Shown here: in pieces, positions 18,560 to 26,072 of the stretch
Position numbering within the stretch: position 1 is the first letter of the stretch
How the letters are laid out: each line of letters begins with the position of its first letter
Notes under the pieces: model-generated
What the model was told of the DNA's origin: nothing
Databases searched by the model: none
The model's input: only the letters and a program-made list of their open reading frames with translations
Program-made: the position numbers and the translations under genes
Assembly: GCF_002002925.1 (NCBI RefSeq)
Contig: NZ_CP019511.1
Coordinates: 682,001 to 746,000, forward strand
DNA length: 64,000 nt
Direction: 5' to 3'
Source: Sphingomonas sp. LM7
Lineage (GTDB): Bacteria; Pseudomonadota; Alphaproteobacteria; Sphingomonadales; Sphingomonadaceae

Positions 18560-21087
18560 CGTCGGAAACCGGGTTCGATCCGGCGCTCTACGATCGCTTT
18601 CCCACCAAGGGCGAGCGCCCGGCGGGGGAGCTGGAAGAGCTCGAACGCATCTGGTGCGCGCCCAAGGGCTGGGAATTGCTGACTGCGGTCAACAACAACT
18701 ATGTCGGCTTCTTCTACGTCGCGACTGCTTTCCTGTTTTTCCTGCTGGCCGGCATTCTGGCACTGGTGATGCGCGTGCAGCTCGCGCTGCCGCTCCAGGG
18801 CATCCTGCCGCAGGAAACCTACAACCAGTTCTTCACCATGCATGGCACGGTGATGATGTTCCTGTTTGCCGTCCCGATGATGGAGGCGATCGGGGTGCTG
18901 CTGTTGCCGCAAATGCTGTCTGCGCGCGATTTGCCGTTCCCGCGGCTCTCCGCATACGCATTCTGGGCGTATTTCGTCGGCGGATTGTGCTTCTTCGCCT
19001 CGCTGTTCGTCGGGCTGGCGCCCGATGGCGGCTGGTTCATGTATCCGCCGCTGACCAGCACTGCCTATTCGCCGGGGATCAACGCCGATTTCTGGCTGCT
19101 GGGCATCGGCTTCATCGAGATTTCGGCGATCGCCGGCGCGATCGAGATCATCGTCGGCGTGCTGCGCACCCGCGCCCCGGGCATGACGCTCGACAAGATG
19201 CCGGTCTATGCCTGGGCGATGCTGGTGTTCGGCGTGATGATCGTCGTCGGCTTCCCCTCGGTGATCCTCGGCACCTTGCTGCTCGAGCTCGAGCGCGCGT
19301 TCAACTGGCCGTTCTTCGATCCCACCCGCGGCGGCGACGCGCTGCTGTGGCAGCATCTGTTCTGGTTCTTCGGTCACCCGGAGGTGTACATCATCTTCCT
19401 CCCCGCATCGGGACTGGTATCGATGATGGTTGCGACGATGGCGCGCACCCGGCTGGTCGGGCATCACCTGATCGTCCTCGCCTTCCTCGCGACCGGGTTC
19501 ATCAGCTTCGGCGTGTGGTCACACCACATGTTCACCACCGGCATGCCCAATTTGTCGATCGGCTTCTTCGCTGCGGCGAGCATGGCAGTGAGCGTGCCCG
19601 CCGGCATCCAGGTCTTCGCGTGGATCGCGACTTTCGCGGTCGGCAAGCCGCGCTTCAACGCGCCGACCCTGTTCCTGCTCGGCAGCCTGCTCACCTTCGT
19701 GATCGGCGGACTGACCGGGGTGATGGTGGCGATGGTGCCGTTCGACTGGCAGGCGCACGACAGCTATTTCATCGTCGCGCACCTCCATTATGTGCTGATC
19801 GGCGGGATGGTGTTCCCGATGTTCGCCGCCTTCTATTACTGGACGCCGATGATCAGCCGCCGGGCACTGTCCGAGCGGCTGGGCAAATGGGCGTTCTGGC
19901 TGATGTTCACCGGCATGCAGGTCACGTTCCTGCCGATGCATCTGACCGGGCTTATGGGCATGCCGCGGCGAGTCTACACCTACCTCCCCGGGCGCGAGTG
20001 GGAAGTCACCAACATGGTATCGACGATCGGTGCATTCGTGCTGGCGTCGGGCGTGCTGGTGTTCCTGGTCGACCTTGCCCGCAACTTTCGCTTCACCACG
20101 CAGGATGATGCCGGCAACGTCTATGCGGGCGGCACGCTCGAATGGCTGCCGACCGGGCTCTATTCGGCGCGCAGCATCCCGGTGGTGAAGAGCCGGGAGC
20201 CGTTGTGGGACGATCCCAACCTAGCCGAGGATGTCGAGCAGGGCCGCTATTTCCTTCCCGGCTCCGCCACCGGGCTGCGCGAGACGCTGGTAACCAGCCC
20301 GCTGCGCGCCGAGCCGCAATATCTCCAGATCATGCCGGGGCCGTCGGTGTGGCCGTTCCTCGCGGCGGTGTTCACTGCAGGGTTCTTCCTGCTGATGACC
20401 GTGCAGGCCTATTTCCTGTCCTTCGCCTGCGGGGTGCTCGCGGTGGTCTGCGTGCTGCGCTGGCTGTGGGATACCGACAGGCGCGTAGAGGAAGAGACCG
20501 TCGATGTAGGCGCGGGCATCTATTTGCCGACCTACGTCACCGGGCCGAGCAGCCATGGCTGGTGGGCGATGGTGATCCTGCTGGTCGTCGTCGGCATGAT
20601 CTACGTGATGGCGGTGTTCAGCTTCCTCTATTTGTATGGCGTGCATCCGAGCTTCTGGATCGCGCCGCCGGGACCGCTGTCGCTCGCGCTACTATTGCCG
20701 CTCTACGCCGCCGCGGCCGGGCTGGCGTTGTTGGCGCGGTACATGCTGGCGCGCGAAGCGACCGAGCGGTGGACGCCGGGCGTGCTGTTCGTCTGCGCCG
20801 CGCTGGCACTCGCTGCGGGCATCGGCGCGGATCTGTGGAGCTGGATGGACCTGGGGCTGCGGCCCTCGGCGAGCGGGCAGGGGGCGACGGTCTATGCGCT
20901 GCTCTCGCTGGAAGTGATGCTTGCGGCGATCGGGCTGCTGATGGCGGGCTATATCTCGGCGCGCAACAGCCGCGGCATGCTGGTGCGGCCGCGCAACAAC
21001 AGCCTCGACCTGTGCGTGCTGTGGGTAGTCTATGCAGCGGGGCAGGGCGCGCTGACGGCGCTGCTCACGCGTGTGTTCGGCGGCTGA
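18556..21087 (+). CDS. ctaD: Cytochrome c oxidase fused subunits I and III
   Basis: Catalytic core that reduces oxygen to water and pumps protons. Subunit I (residues 1-560) shows MHGTVMMFLF (heme a ligand), GHPEVYIIFLPASG (CuB His and the cross-linked Tyr), SHHMFTTG (CuB His pair) and HDSYFIVAHLHYVLIGG (heme a3 and heme a ligands). After a loop, residues 590-843 hold seven hydrophobic helices including SHGWWAMVILLVVVGMIYVM, as in subunit III of fused CoxA-CoxC proteins of caa3 oxidases. GTG 18556 overlaps the coxB stop. Confidence 0.95.
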   Translation: MTSETGFDPALYDRFPTKGERPAGELEELERIWCAPKGWELLTAVNNNYVGFFYVATAFLFFLLAGILALVMRVQLALPLQGILPQETYNQFFTMHGTVMMFLFAVPMMEAIGVLLLPQMLSARDLPFPRLSAYAFWAYFVGGLCFFASLFVGLAPDGGWFMYPPLTSTAYSPGINADFWLLGIGFIEISAIAGAIEIIVGVLRTRAPGMTLDKMPVYAWAMLVFGVMIVVGFPSVILGTLLLELERAFNWPFFDPTRGGDALLWQHLFWFFGHPEVYIIFLPASGLVSMMVATMARTRLVGHHLIVLAFLATGFISFGVWSHHMFTTGMPNLSIGFFAAASMAVSVPAGIQVFAWIATFAVGKPRFNAPTLFLLGSLLTFVIGGLTGVMVAMVPFDWQAHDSYFIVAHLHYVLIGGMVFPMFAAFYYWTPMISRRALSERLGKWAFWLMFTGMQVTFLPMHLTGLMGMPRRVYTYLPGREWEVTNMVSTIGAFVLASGVLVFLVDLARNFRFTTQDDAGNVYAGGTLEWLPTGLYSARSIPVVKSREPLWDDPNLAEDVEQGRYFLPGSATGLRETLVTSPLRAEPQYLQIMPGPSVWPFLAAVFTAGFFLLMTVQAYFLSFACGVLAVVCVLRWLWDTDRRVEEETVDVGAGIYLPTYVTGPSSHGWWAMVILLVVVGMIYVMAVFSFLYLYGVHPSFWIAPPGPLSLALLLPLYAAAAGLALLARYMLAREATERWTPGVLFVCAALALAAGIGADLWSWMDLGLRPSASGQGATVYALLSLEVMLAAIGLLMAGYISARNSRGMLVRPRNNSLDLCVLWVVYAAGQGALTALLTRVFGG

Positions 21088-21090
21088 GCG

Positions 21091-21375
21091 GTGCGCGGCT
21101 GGACTTATCTGCTGGGCGGACTGATCGTCTGGGCGGTGCACTTCTTCGCGCTCTATTTCCTGGCCAGCGTGTTCCTGACGACTCCGCTCGCCCGCGGCCT
21201 GACGCTGCTGGTGACGGTCCTGTGCCTCGCCGCCGCGGCGCTGCTGCTGGTGCGGATACGGCGCAGCGACGCGGCCACGCAGCTGGACGGCTGGATGCGC
21301 GCCGTCGCCCTGTACGGCACGGGCCTCTCGATCGTCGCGATCCTGTGGCAGGCATTGCCTGCGCTCCTCATCTGA
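21091..21375 (+). CDS. Small three-helix membrane protein of the oxidase cluster
   Basis: A 94-residue hydrophobic protein with three predicted helices: LLGGLIVWAVHFFALYFLAS, LTLLVTVLCLAAAALLLV and ALYGTGLSIVAILWQALPAL. It starts with GTG three bases after the oxidase subunit I/III stop, so it is co-translated with it. No family motif was recognised; by position it may be a small structural subunit (IV-like) or an assembly factor of the caa3 oxidase. Confidence 0.65.
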   Translation: MRGWTYLLGGLIVWAVHFFALYFLASVFLTTPLARGLTLLVTVLCLAAAALLLVRIRRSDAATQLDGWMRAVALYGTGLSIVAILWQALPALLI

Positions 21376-21451
21376 GCGCAGCGCGCTGGACCGCGGGGCG
21401 CACTCGATGATATTGGATCATCCCTAGTAGCGTATCAGCGTAAGGGTCGAA

Positions 21452-22081
21452 ATGACCAAGATACTCGTGGCAGAGGATGACCCGCTAACCGCGGCGGGGA
21501 TCGGGATACTTCTCGACAAGACCAATTTCGATGTGGTCGCGACCGTGAATACAGGCACGGCGGCGCTCGATGCGCTGGCAAGTACCCGGCCCGACATGCT
21601 CGTTCTCGACAACAGCATGCCCGAGCGTTCGGGGATGGACGTGCTCCGAACATTGCGCAACCGAGGGGACAATCGGCCGGTTATCCTGCTCACCGGCGGG
21701 ATCAACGACCAGGTCTCGAAAGAGGCGATGCAGCTGGGGGTGAACGGCATCGTCATCAAATCGACTGCGCCGCGCGACCTGCTGACCTGCCTGGAGAGCG
21801 TCGCGCAAGGGCGGCGCTGGCTCGACCAGGAAGTGATGCAGCGCGCGATGGACCTGGCGATGTCGCCCGATACTGCGGAGCGCGATCCGCTGGAGGCGCT
21901 GAGCGGACGCGAGCGCGCGGTGGCGTCGCTCGTCCAGCGCGGCCTGCGCAACAAGGAAATCGCCGACGAGCTCGGGCTGACCGAGGGCACGGTGAAGGTC
22001 CATCTGCACAAGGTCTTCGAGAAGCTCGGCGTGCGCAGCCGCACCGATCTGATCCTGCTCGCCCAGGGGCGCGACGCCTGA
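21452..22081 (+). CDS. NarL/FixJ-type response regulator
   Basis: Two-component transcription factor of 209 residues. Receiver with VAEDD, phospho-acceptor Asp53 in LVLDNSMPERSG, Thr in VILLTGG and Lys in IVIKSTAP; then a LuxR-type helix-turn-helix with LSGRERAVASLVQRGLRNKE, EIADELGLTEGTVKVHLHKV and a following GVRSRTDL. ATG 21452 is preceded by AAGGG. No kinase is adjacent. It lies directly upstream of the pilus genes, about 100 bases before the first, so control of the pilus is a reasonable guess but not shown. Confidence 0.9.
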   Translation: MTKILVAEDDPLTAAGIGILLDKTNFDVVATVNTGTAALDALASTRPDMLVLDNSMPERSGMDVLRTLRNRGDNRPVILLTGGINDQVSKEAMQLGVNGIVIKSTAPRDLLTCLESVAQGRRWLDQEVMQRAMDLAMSPDTAERDPLEALSGRERAVASLVQRGLRNKEIADELGLTEGTVKVHLHKVFEKLGVRSRTDLILLAQGRDA

Positions 22082-22180
22082 ACCTATATCCAAAGAGATA
22101 GGCGCTTTCGGCCGTTGGTAAGCATGGTTCTCGCCGCCGGTTGAATGGTTCTGGCGGAGTGCGCGGGGCATCTGAACCGC

Positions 22181-22786
22181 ATGAAGCGGATTCTCTGCGT
22201 GCTCGGGCTGGCGATGCTGGTGGTGCTTTGCGCCATCCAGCCGGCGTGCGCGCAGGTCACCGCCTATGCCGTCGGGCAGGGCGCCGTGAACAGCGTCGAA
22301 GTCGGCGTCGAAGTGCGCGCGTCGGTGCGCAGCCGCTGCGGTTTCGCGACGGGCGGGGCGCCCACCGGCAGCGTCGACCAGGCCGATTTCGACCAGAGCG
22401 GCTTCACCAAGGATTTCGCGATCCAGCTCAACTGCACCGGCGCCGCACGCGTTGCGGTGTCGTCGGTCAATGGCGGCATGGCGACCCAGGCGGCGGCCGC
22501 CACCGGCTATGGGGTGAAGGCGCCCTATCAGGTCGCGCTCAAGGTGGTTGCCGACAACGGCACCAGCAGCACGGCGTCGTGCGACGCGGCGACGCTGGCG
22601 ACCGGCGGCAGCTGCAGCTTCGCCGGCACCGCGGGCAGCGCCACCGGGCTGCGCCTCGCCGGGGCATCGACCAAGGCCAACGGCTCCTATCTGCGGGTCA
22701 GCGCACCGAGCTATGCCGGGACTGCCCCGCTGGTTGCCGGACGCTATGCCGACACCTTGTCGATCACGGTTAGCGTGAGCCCTTAA
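22181..22786 (+). CDS. Csu-type fimbrial subunit (spore coat U domain), first
   Basis: Exported pilin of the SCPU/Csu family, 201 residues. Signal peptide MKRILCVLGLAMLVVLCAIQ ending at ACAQ, mature start near VTAYAVG. Pattern typical of the family: early Cys in RSRCGFATG, paired Cys in QLNCTGA, later CDAATLATGGSCSF, and the last strand RYADTLSITVSVSP that donates or completes the Ig-like fold. ATG 22181 is chosen because it begins a good signal peptide; the in-frame ATG 22145 would add 12 residues before it. It opens the pilus cluster and is probably a minor or linking subunit. Confidence 0.8.
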   Translation: MKRILCVLGLAMLVVLCAIQPACAQVTAYAVGQGAVNSVEVGVEVRASVRSRCGFATGGAPTGSVDQADFDQSGFTKDFAIQLNCTGAARVAVSSVNGGMATQAAAATGYGVKAPYQVALKVVADNGTSSTASCDAATLATGGSCSFAGTAGSATGLRLAGASTKANGSYLRVSAPSYAGTAPLVAGRYADTLSITVSVSP

Positions 22787-22848
22787 GGAGTCGATAAGTA
22801 TCTCAAATGAGGCTTTATTCACGCAGGAGCGTTATGTCATGACCTACG

Positions 22849-23220
22849 ATGACGCGCAGCAGCTCCTCTTGCCGCTTCCAAGCCCCAGCGACTCGGGCCA
22901 TGTCGGCGCTTGTGCTGGCGTTCGCCGTCCTCGCCGGGCCCGCGCAGGCCGATACCGGCCCGCAAGTCGACCTCAATGGCTATGTCAAACCGCGTTGCTG
23001 GGTGGCCAATCCGGCGACCTTCCAGCCGAGCGCGGACATGCCGGCGCCGCGTCCCCACGCGATCTGCAACCAATCGACGCCGATGCTCCGGTCGAATGTC
23101 CGGACGCTCAATGCCGATGGCACGCTGGCGGAAATCCAGCCCGCCGCCGAGCTTCAGCCCACCCAGCCGCAACTATCGGGTCGCGCGGCGCTAGAGATCG
23201 TCGTATCACCGCAACTATGA
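22849..23220 (+). CDS. Small exported protein in the Csu pilus cluster
   Basis: A 123-residue protein with an N-terminal signal (hydrophobic run MSALVLAFAVLAGPAQA, cleavage near QADTG), giving a mature protein of about 89 residues. The mature part reads VDLNGYVKPRCWVANP with a second Cys at HAICNQS and ends SGRAALEIVVSPQL. Strand-like ends and two cysteines recall a half-size pilin, but no family match can be claimed. ATG 22849 is the first in-frame start after a TGA at 22840; ATG 22900 would cut the basic N-region. The stop overlaps the next gene start as ATGA, so it is part of the pilus operon. Confidence 0.6.
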   Translation: MTRSSSSCRFQAPATRAMSALVLAFAVLAGPAQADTGPQVDLNGYVKPRCWVANPATFQPSADMPAPRPHAICNQSTPMLRSNVRTLNADGTLAEIQPAAELQPTQPQLSGRAALEIVVSPQL

Positions 23221-24254
23221 GGTTGCGTACCGGTGGGCTTGCAATAACGGGCGTCGTGTCTGCGATGGTGCTCGCGTCGCCGGCAACGGCGCAGACCCAG
23301 CTTTCGGCGACGTGCGGGATCACCGGCAATGCCACCGCACCGGCCAGCATCACTTATGACCCGTTCTCGCCGGCGGGGCTTTCCGAAGTCACGATCCCGC
23401 TGGTGCTGCGGCGCAATCGCGGATTGCTCACCGGGCGGACCAACGAAGTCAGCCTGGTGCTTACGGCACCGTCGGGCACGCCGCCGCTGGAAGTGACCTA
23501 TCTGGGCTATCGCGTGCTCTATGCCGAAGGCGCCACCGCCGGCCGACCGCGATCGCTCAATTCGAGGGACAATGGCGCGGGCGCCGCGGGCGAGATCCGC
23601 TATGATTTCGGCAATCTCTTTGCCTCGGACCTGTCGGCGCCGCTCAACCTGCGAGTCACCGTGCCGCCGGGCACCGATCTCTCGGCAGGCGAGCCGATCG
23701 TCTTCGACATCCTGTACATCTGCTCGGGCGAGGGCGGGATGCTGAGCGTGCCCACCCCCGTTCGAGATACCGGGGCGCTTAGGATCAACGTCAACACGGT
23801 GAGCGCGCTCCAGGCCTATTATGCCGGGTCGGCGCTCGATTTCGGCGAGATCGGCGATGCGACCACTGCCGCGGTGCTCGCCGCGCCCGACCGCTATACC
23901 ACTTCGTTGGCCAATTCGCTGCGGGTGCGCAGTTCGGGACCGTTCGAAGTGCGCGTGCGCTCGCAGAATGATTTCAAGCTGACCTATCCGGGCGGGAGCC
24001 TGTCCGACGCGGCGCAGACGATTCGCTACAGCGCACGGTTCCTGGGTCAGGACGTCACGTCGAACGCGTCGTTCGGTACGCGCACCTGCGCGCGCGCCGG
24101 GATCGGGGGCGAGGCGGGAACGCTGCCGCTGCGCGCGACGCTGAAGGAAGGCGGTTCGGCCAAGACCCCCGCGCCGAACTATGCCGACACGATCAGCATC
24201 ACCTTTACGCCGATCGTCACTGCCTCTTCGGCGACCAGCTGCGCAGGGCTTTGA
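23217..24254 (+). CDS. Two-domain Csu-type fimbrial protein, probable tip adhesin
   Basis: Exported protein of 345 residues with signal peptide ending SPATAQ and two spore coat U/Csu-like domains. The first (about 28-180) starts LSATCGITGNATAPASITYD and includes DILYICSGEG; the second (190-345) starts VSALQAYYAGSALDFGEIGD and ends NYADTISITFTP. In Csu pili the two-domain subunit is the tip adhesin (CsuE-like), whereas rod subunits have one domain. ATG 23217 overlaps the previous stop (ATGA). A longer in-frame extension back to 22839 is out of keeping with the signal peptide and is rejected. Confidence 0.75.
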   Translation: MRLRTGGLAITGVVSAMVLASPATAQTQLSATCGITGNATAPASITYDPFSPAGLSEVTIPLVLRRNRGLLTGRTNEVSLVLTAPSGTPPLEVTYLGYRVLYAEGATAGRPRSLNSRDNGAGAAGEIRYDFGNLFASDLSAPLNLRVTVPPGTDLSAGEPIVFDILYICSGEGGMLSVPTPVRDTGALRINVNTVSALQAYYAGSALDFGEIGDATTAAVLAAPDRYTTSLANSLRVRSSGPFEVRVRSQNDFKLTYPGGSLSDAAQTIRYSARFLGQDVTSNASFGTRTCARAGIGGEAGTLPLRATLKEGGSAKTPAPNYADTISITFTPIVTASSATSCAGL

Positions 24255-24362
24255 GCAGGGATCCTATATCCTCGGGTATAGCGAGTTGCGCTTGAAGTTA
24301 GCCTGCTTTTGGCCGCCCGCTAAATGGGCCCGCGCGCAGTTCGGGGGCATATCCAGGTCGTC

Positions 24363-24377
24363 GGGGCGATAGGCCCC
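24363..24377 (+). promoter_or_regulatory. Stem-loop in the leader of the major pilin gene
   Basis: GGGGC-GATAG-GCCCC forms a perfect five-base-pair hairpin 24 bases upstream of the pilin ATG at 24401. A second possible stem, GCCC-GCTAAAT-GGGC, lies earlier in the 146-base gap after 24254. GGAGACGTGAG before the ATG serves as ribosome site. The leader could stabilise the mRNA or hold a second promoter for the abundant subunit; only the hairpins are seen. Confidence 0.35.
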
Positions 24378-24400
24378 AAGCGAATTTCTGGAGACGTGAG

Positions 24401-24958
24401 ATGAAGAAGCTGGTTGTGTCCGCCCTGATGATCGGTTCGGCTTTCGCTGCGGCGCCCGCCTTTGCGCAGGCCAACGGCTCGGTCGATGTCAGCGGCACCG
24501 TTTCGGCGCGCTGCTCGGCAGCTACGCCGATCAGCGGCAGCATCACGCTGGGCGAACTCGCCAAGTCCGACGGCACCGTCGATGCGGCATTTTCGGGCAA
24601 CACCGGCGGCCTGAGCCGCAACTTCACGATCAAGTGCAACGGTGCCAACCCTAAGGTTACCGTCGAAGCCAAGCCGCTGGTCAATGCCGCCGCGACCAAT
24701 TCGCCCAACGGCTACACGAACACCGTCCACTACACTGCGACCGTCGTCGCGATGGGCGCCAAGGGCGGCAGCACCAGCGTAGCCGATCAGTCGCTTAGCT
24801 CGGGCGCCACGTCGGGCCAGCTCGGCGATCGCCTTGCCGCGGTTTCGAACAACATCGCGCTGACCATCGGCAGCGGCATCACCACCGAATCGACTGCGAT
24901 CCTCGACGCCGGCACCTATGCGGGCAAGGTCGAGATCACCGTCGCCCCGGCCGCCTGA
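24401..24958 (+). CDS. Csu-type major pilin candidate (spore coat U domain)
   Basis: Exported pilin of 185 residues. Signal peptide MKKLVVSALMIGSAFAAAPA, cleaved after FAQ; the mature protein begins ANGSVDVSGTVSARCSAATP, has the second Cys in TIKCNGA and ends with the strand AGKVEITVAPAA. This single-domain shape, small size and Ala/Gly/Thr/Ser-rich composition fit the rod-forming subunit. It has its own 146-base leader and is followed by a strong stem-loop, a common way to express the major subunit above the rest of the operon. Confidence 0.8.
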   Translation: MKKLVVSALMIGSAFAAAPAFAQANGSVDVSGTVSARCSAATPISGSITLGELAKSDGTVDAAFSGNTGGLSRNFTIKCNGANPKVTVEAKPLVNAAATNSPNGYTNTVHYTATVVAMGAKGGSTSVADQSLSSGATSGQLGDRLAAVSNNIALTIGSGITTESTAILDAGTYAGKVEITVAPAA

Positions 24959-24963
24959 TCGGG

Positions 24964-25005
24964 AATTCCGGCAAGCCTTGCGAGGGGCGGGGCTTGCCGG
25001 AAATT
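24964..25005 (+). terminator. Stem-loop after the major pilin gene (attenuator-like)
   Basis: AATTCCGGCAAGCC (24964-24977) pairs with GGCTTGCCGGAAATT (24991-25005), one bulged A, across a 13-base loop. It starts six bases after the pilin stop. No T-run follows, so it is more likely an mRNA-stabilising or partial stop signal than a full intrinsic terminator. Confidence 0.6.
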
Positions 25006-25013
25006 GCTGTAGC

Positions 25014-25175
25014 ATGGACCTTCAGAACCCCCTCTCGCTCGCGGCCGAACTCCGCATTCGCGCGCTGTGCGCCACTGCCGAGGAACGTGCCGACCTCCTT
25101 TTCCTCGCTGCCGAATATGAGCGGCTGGCTGCAGCATTGCAGCACGGGCCGGTGCAGGTACTGCTTCCGAAATGA
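25014..25175 (+). CDS. Small conserved-looking 53-residue protein
   Basis: A 53-residue cytoplasmic protein starting at ATG 25014, MDLQNPLSLAAELRIRALCA, then TAEERADLLFLAAEYERLAA. The helical ELRxRAxxxxxxEERADLLxLAxEYERLA pattern is like many short alphaproteobacterial proteins of unknown function. It lies between the pilin stem-loop and the chaperone gene. Coding is supported by this pattern and by normal codon use, but no function can be given. Confidence 0.5.
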   Translation: MDLQNPLSLAAELRIRALCATAEERADLLFLAAEYERLAAALQHGPVQVLLPK

Positions 25176-25304
25176 CGGTTAAGACGCGTTCGGAATGAAC
25201 CTCTGCCGGATTGCCGCTTTTCCTGCCTTGGCGGGGACGGTCCATGGGTTCATCATCCCGCCGCCCGCATCCGGTGAATGATGCGAAGCGTGTAGGAGCA
25301 GGGT

Positions 25305-26057
25305 GTGAAGCGTAGATCCTTCGTCGCCGCGTTGATCGCATCGGCAACGGTGCTCGGCATTTCCACGGCCGTCTATGCGATGACCGTGCAGCCGGTGGTG
25401 ATCGACCTCACCACCTCGGGCCGCGGCATGAGCCAGGTCGTGACGGTCGAGAACAGCTTCGACAAGCCGCTCCCCGTCGAACTGCGCATCGAGACGCTGG
25501 ACCTCACCGCCGACGGCGTGAAGCCCACGGGGCGCGATTCCGGCGAACTTGCGGTGTTTCCGCCGCAAGCGCTGATCCAGCCCGGCCAGCGCCAGAATTT
25601 CCGCGTGCAATATGTCGGCGATCCCGCGCTGGCGCGCAGCAAGCACTTCTTCATTACCGTCGCACAGCTGCCCGTCCAGACGACGGACACCCAGTCGAAC
25701 ATCCAGCTGCTCTACAATTTCCAGGTGCTGGTCAGCGTCTCGCCCGACGGCGCCAAGCCCGCGCTGACGATCGCCTCGGCGGAGATCGGCAAGGATGCCG
25801 AGGGCGGGCTTGCCCCGGTGATCACCGTTTCGAACGCGTCGGCGGCGCACGGCTATCTGTCGCGCGGACGCGTGCGCATCGTCCAGTTCGCTACCGATGG
25901 CCGCGAAGTGTTCCGCCAGCAGATCACGGGCCCCGATCTCCAGCAGGCGATCGGCTATGGTCTGATCGGTGGCGGACAGACGCGCCGCATGACGCTGCCC
26001 ATGCGCCTTCCGCGAGCCGACGGGCGGATCGAAGCGCAGTTCACGCCCGAGGGCTGA
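25305..26057 (+). CDS. Periplasmic fimbrial chaperone (PapD/CsuC-like)
   Basis: Chaperone that holds pilins in the periplasm by donating a strand and brings them to the usher. The 250-residue protein has a signal peptide (SFVAALIASATVLGISTAVY, then AM), an N-terminal Ig-like domain with TVQPVVIDLTTSGRGMSQVV and PVELRIETL, the VFPPQALIQPGQRQNFRVQY segment typical of PapD-like chaperones, and a second domain with VSNASAAHGYLS. GTG 25305 follows AGGAGCAGGG. It precedes the usher gene by 15 bases. Confidence 0.88.
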   Translation: MKRRSFVAALIASATVLGISTAVYAMTVQPVVIDLTTSGRGMSQVVTVENSFDKPLPVELRIETLDLTADGVKPTGRDSGELAVFPPQALIQPGQRQNFRVQYVGDPALARSKHFFITVAQLPVQTTDTQSNIQLLYNFQVLVSVSPDGAKPALTIASAEIGKDAEGGLAPVITVSNASAAHGYLSRGRVRIVQFATDGREVFRQQITGPDLQQAIGYGLIGGGQTRRMTLPMRLPRADGRIEAQFTPEG

Positions 26058-26072
26058 GACATCACGTCTCGC

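Noticed and set aside
22839..23216. N-terminal extension of the two-domain pilus protein back to ATG 22839
   Set aside because: The extension has no pilin character, would bury the signal peptide that begins at 23217, and the other frame here encodes an exported protein with its own signal.
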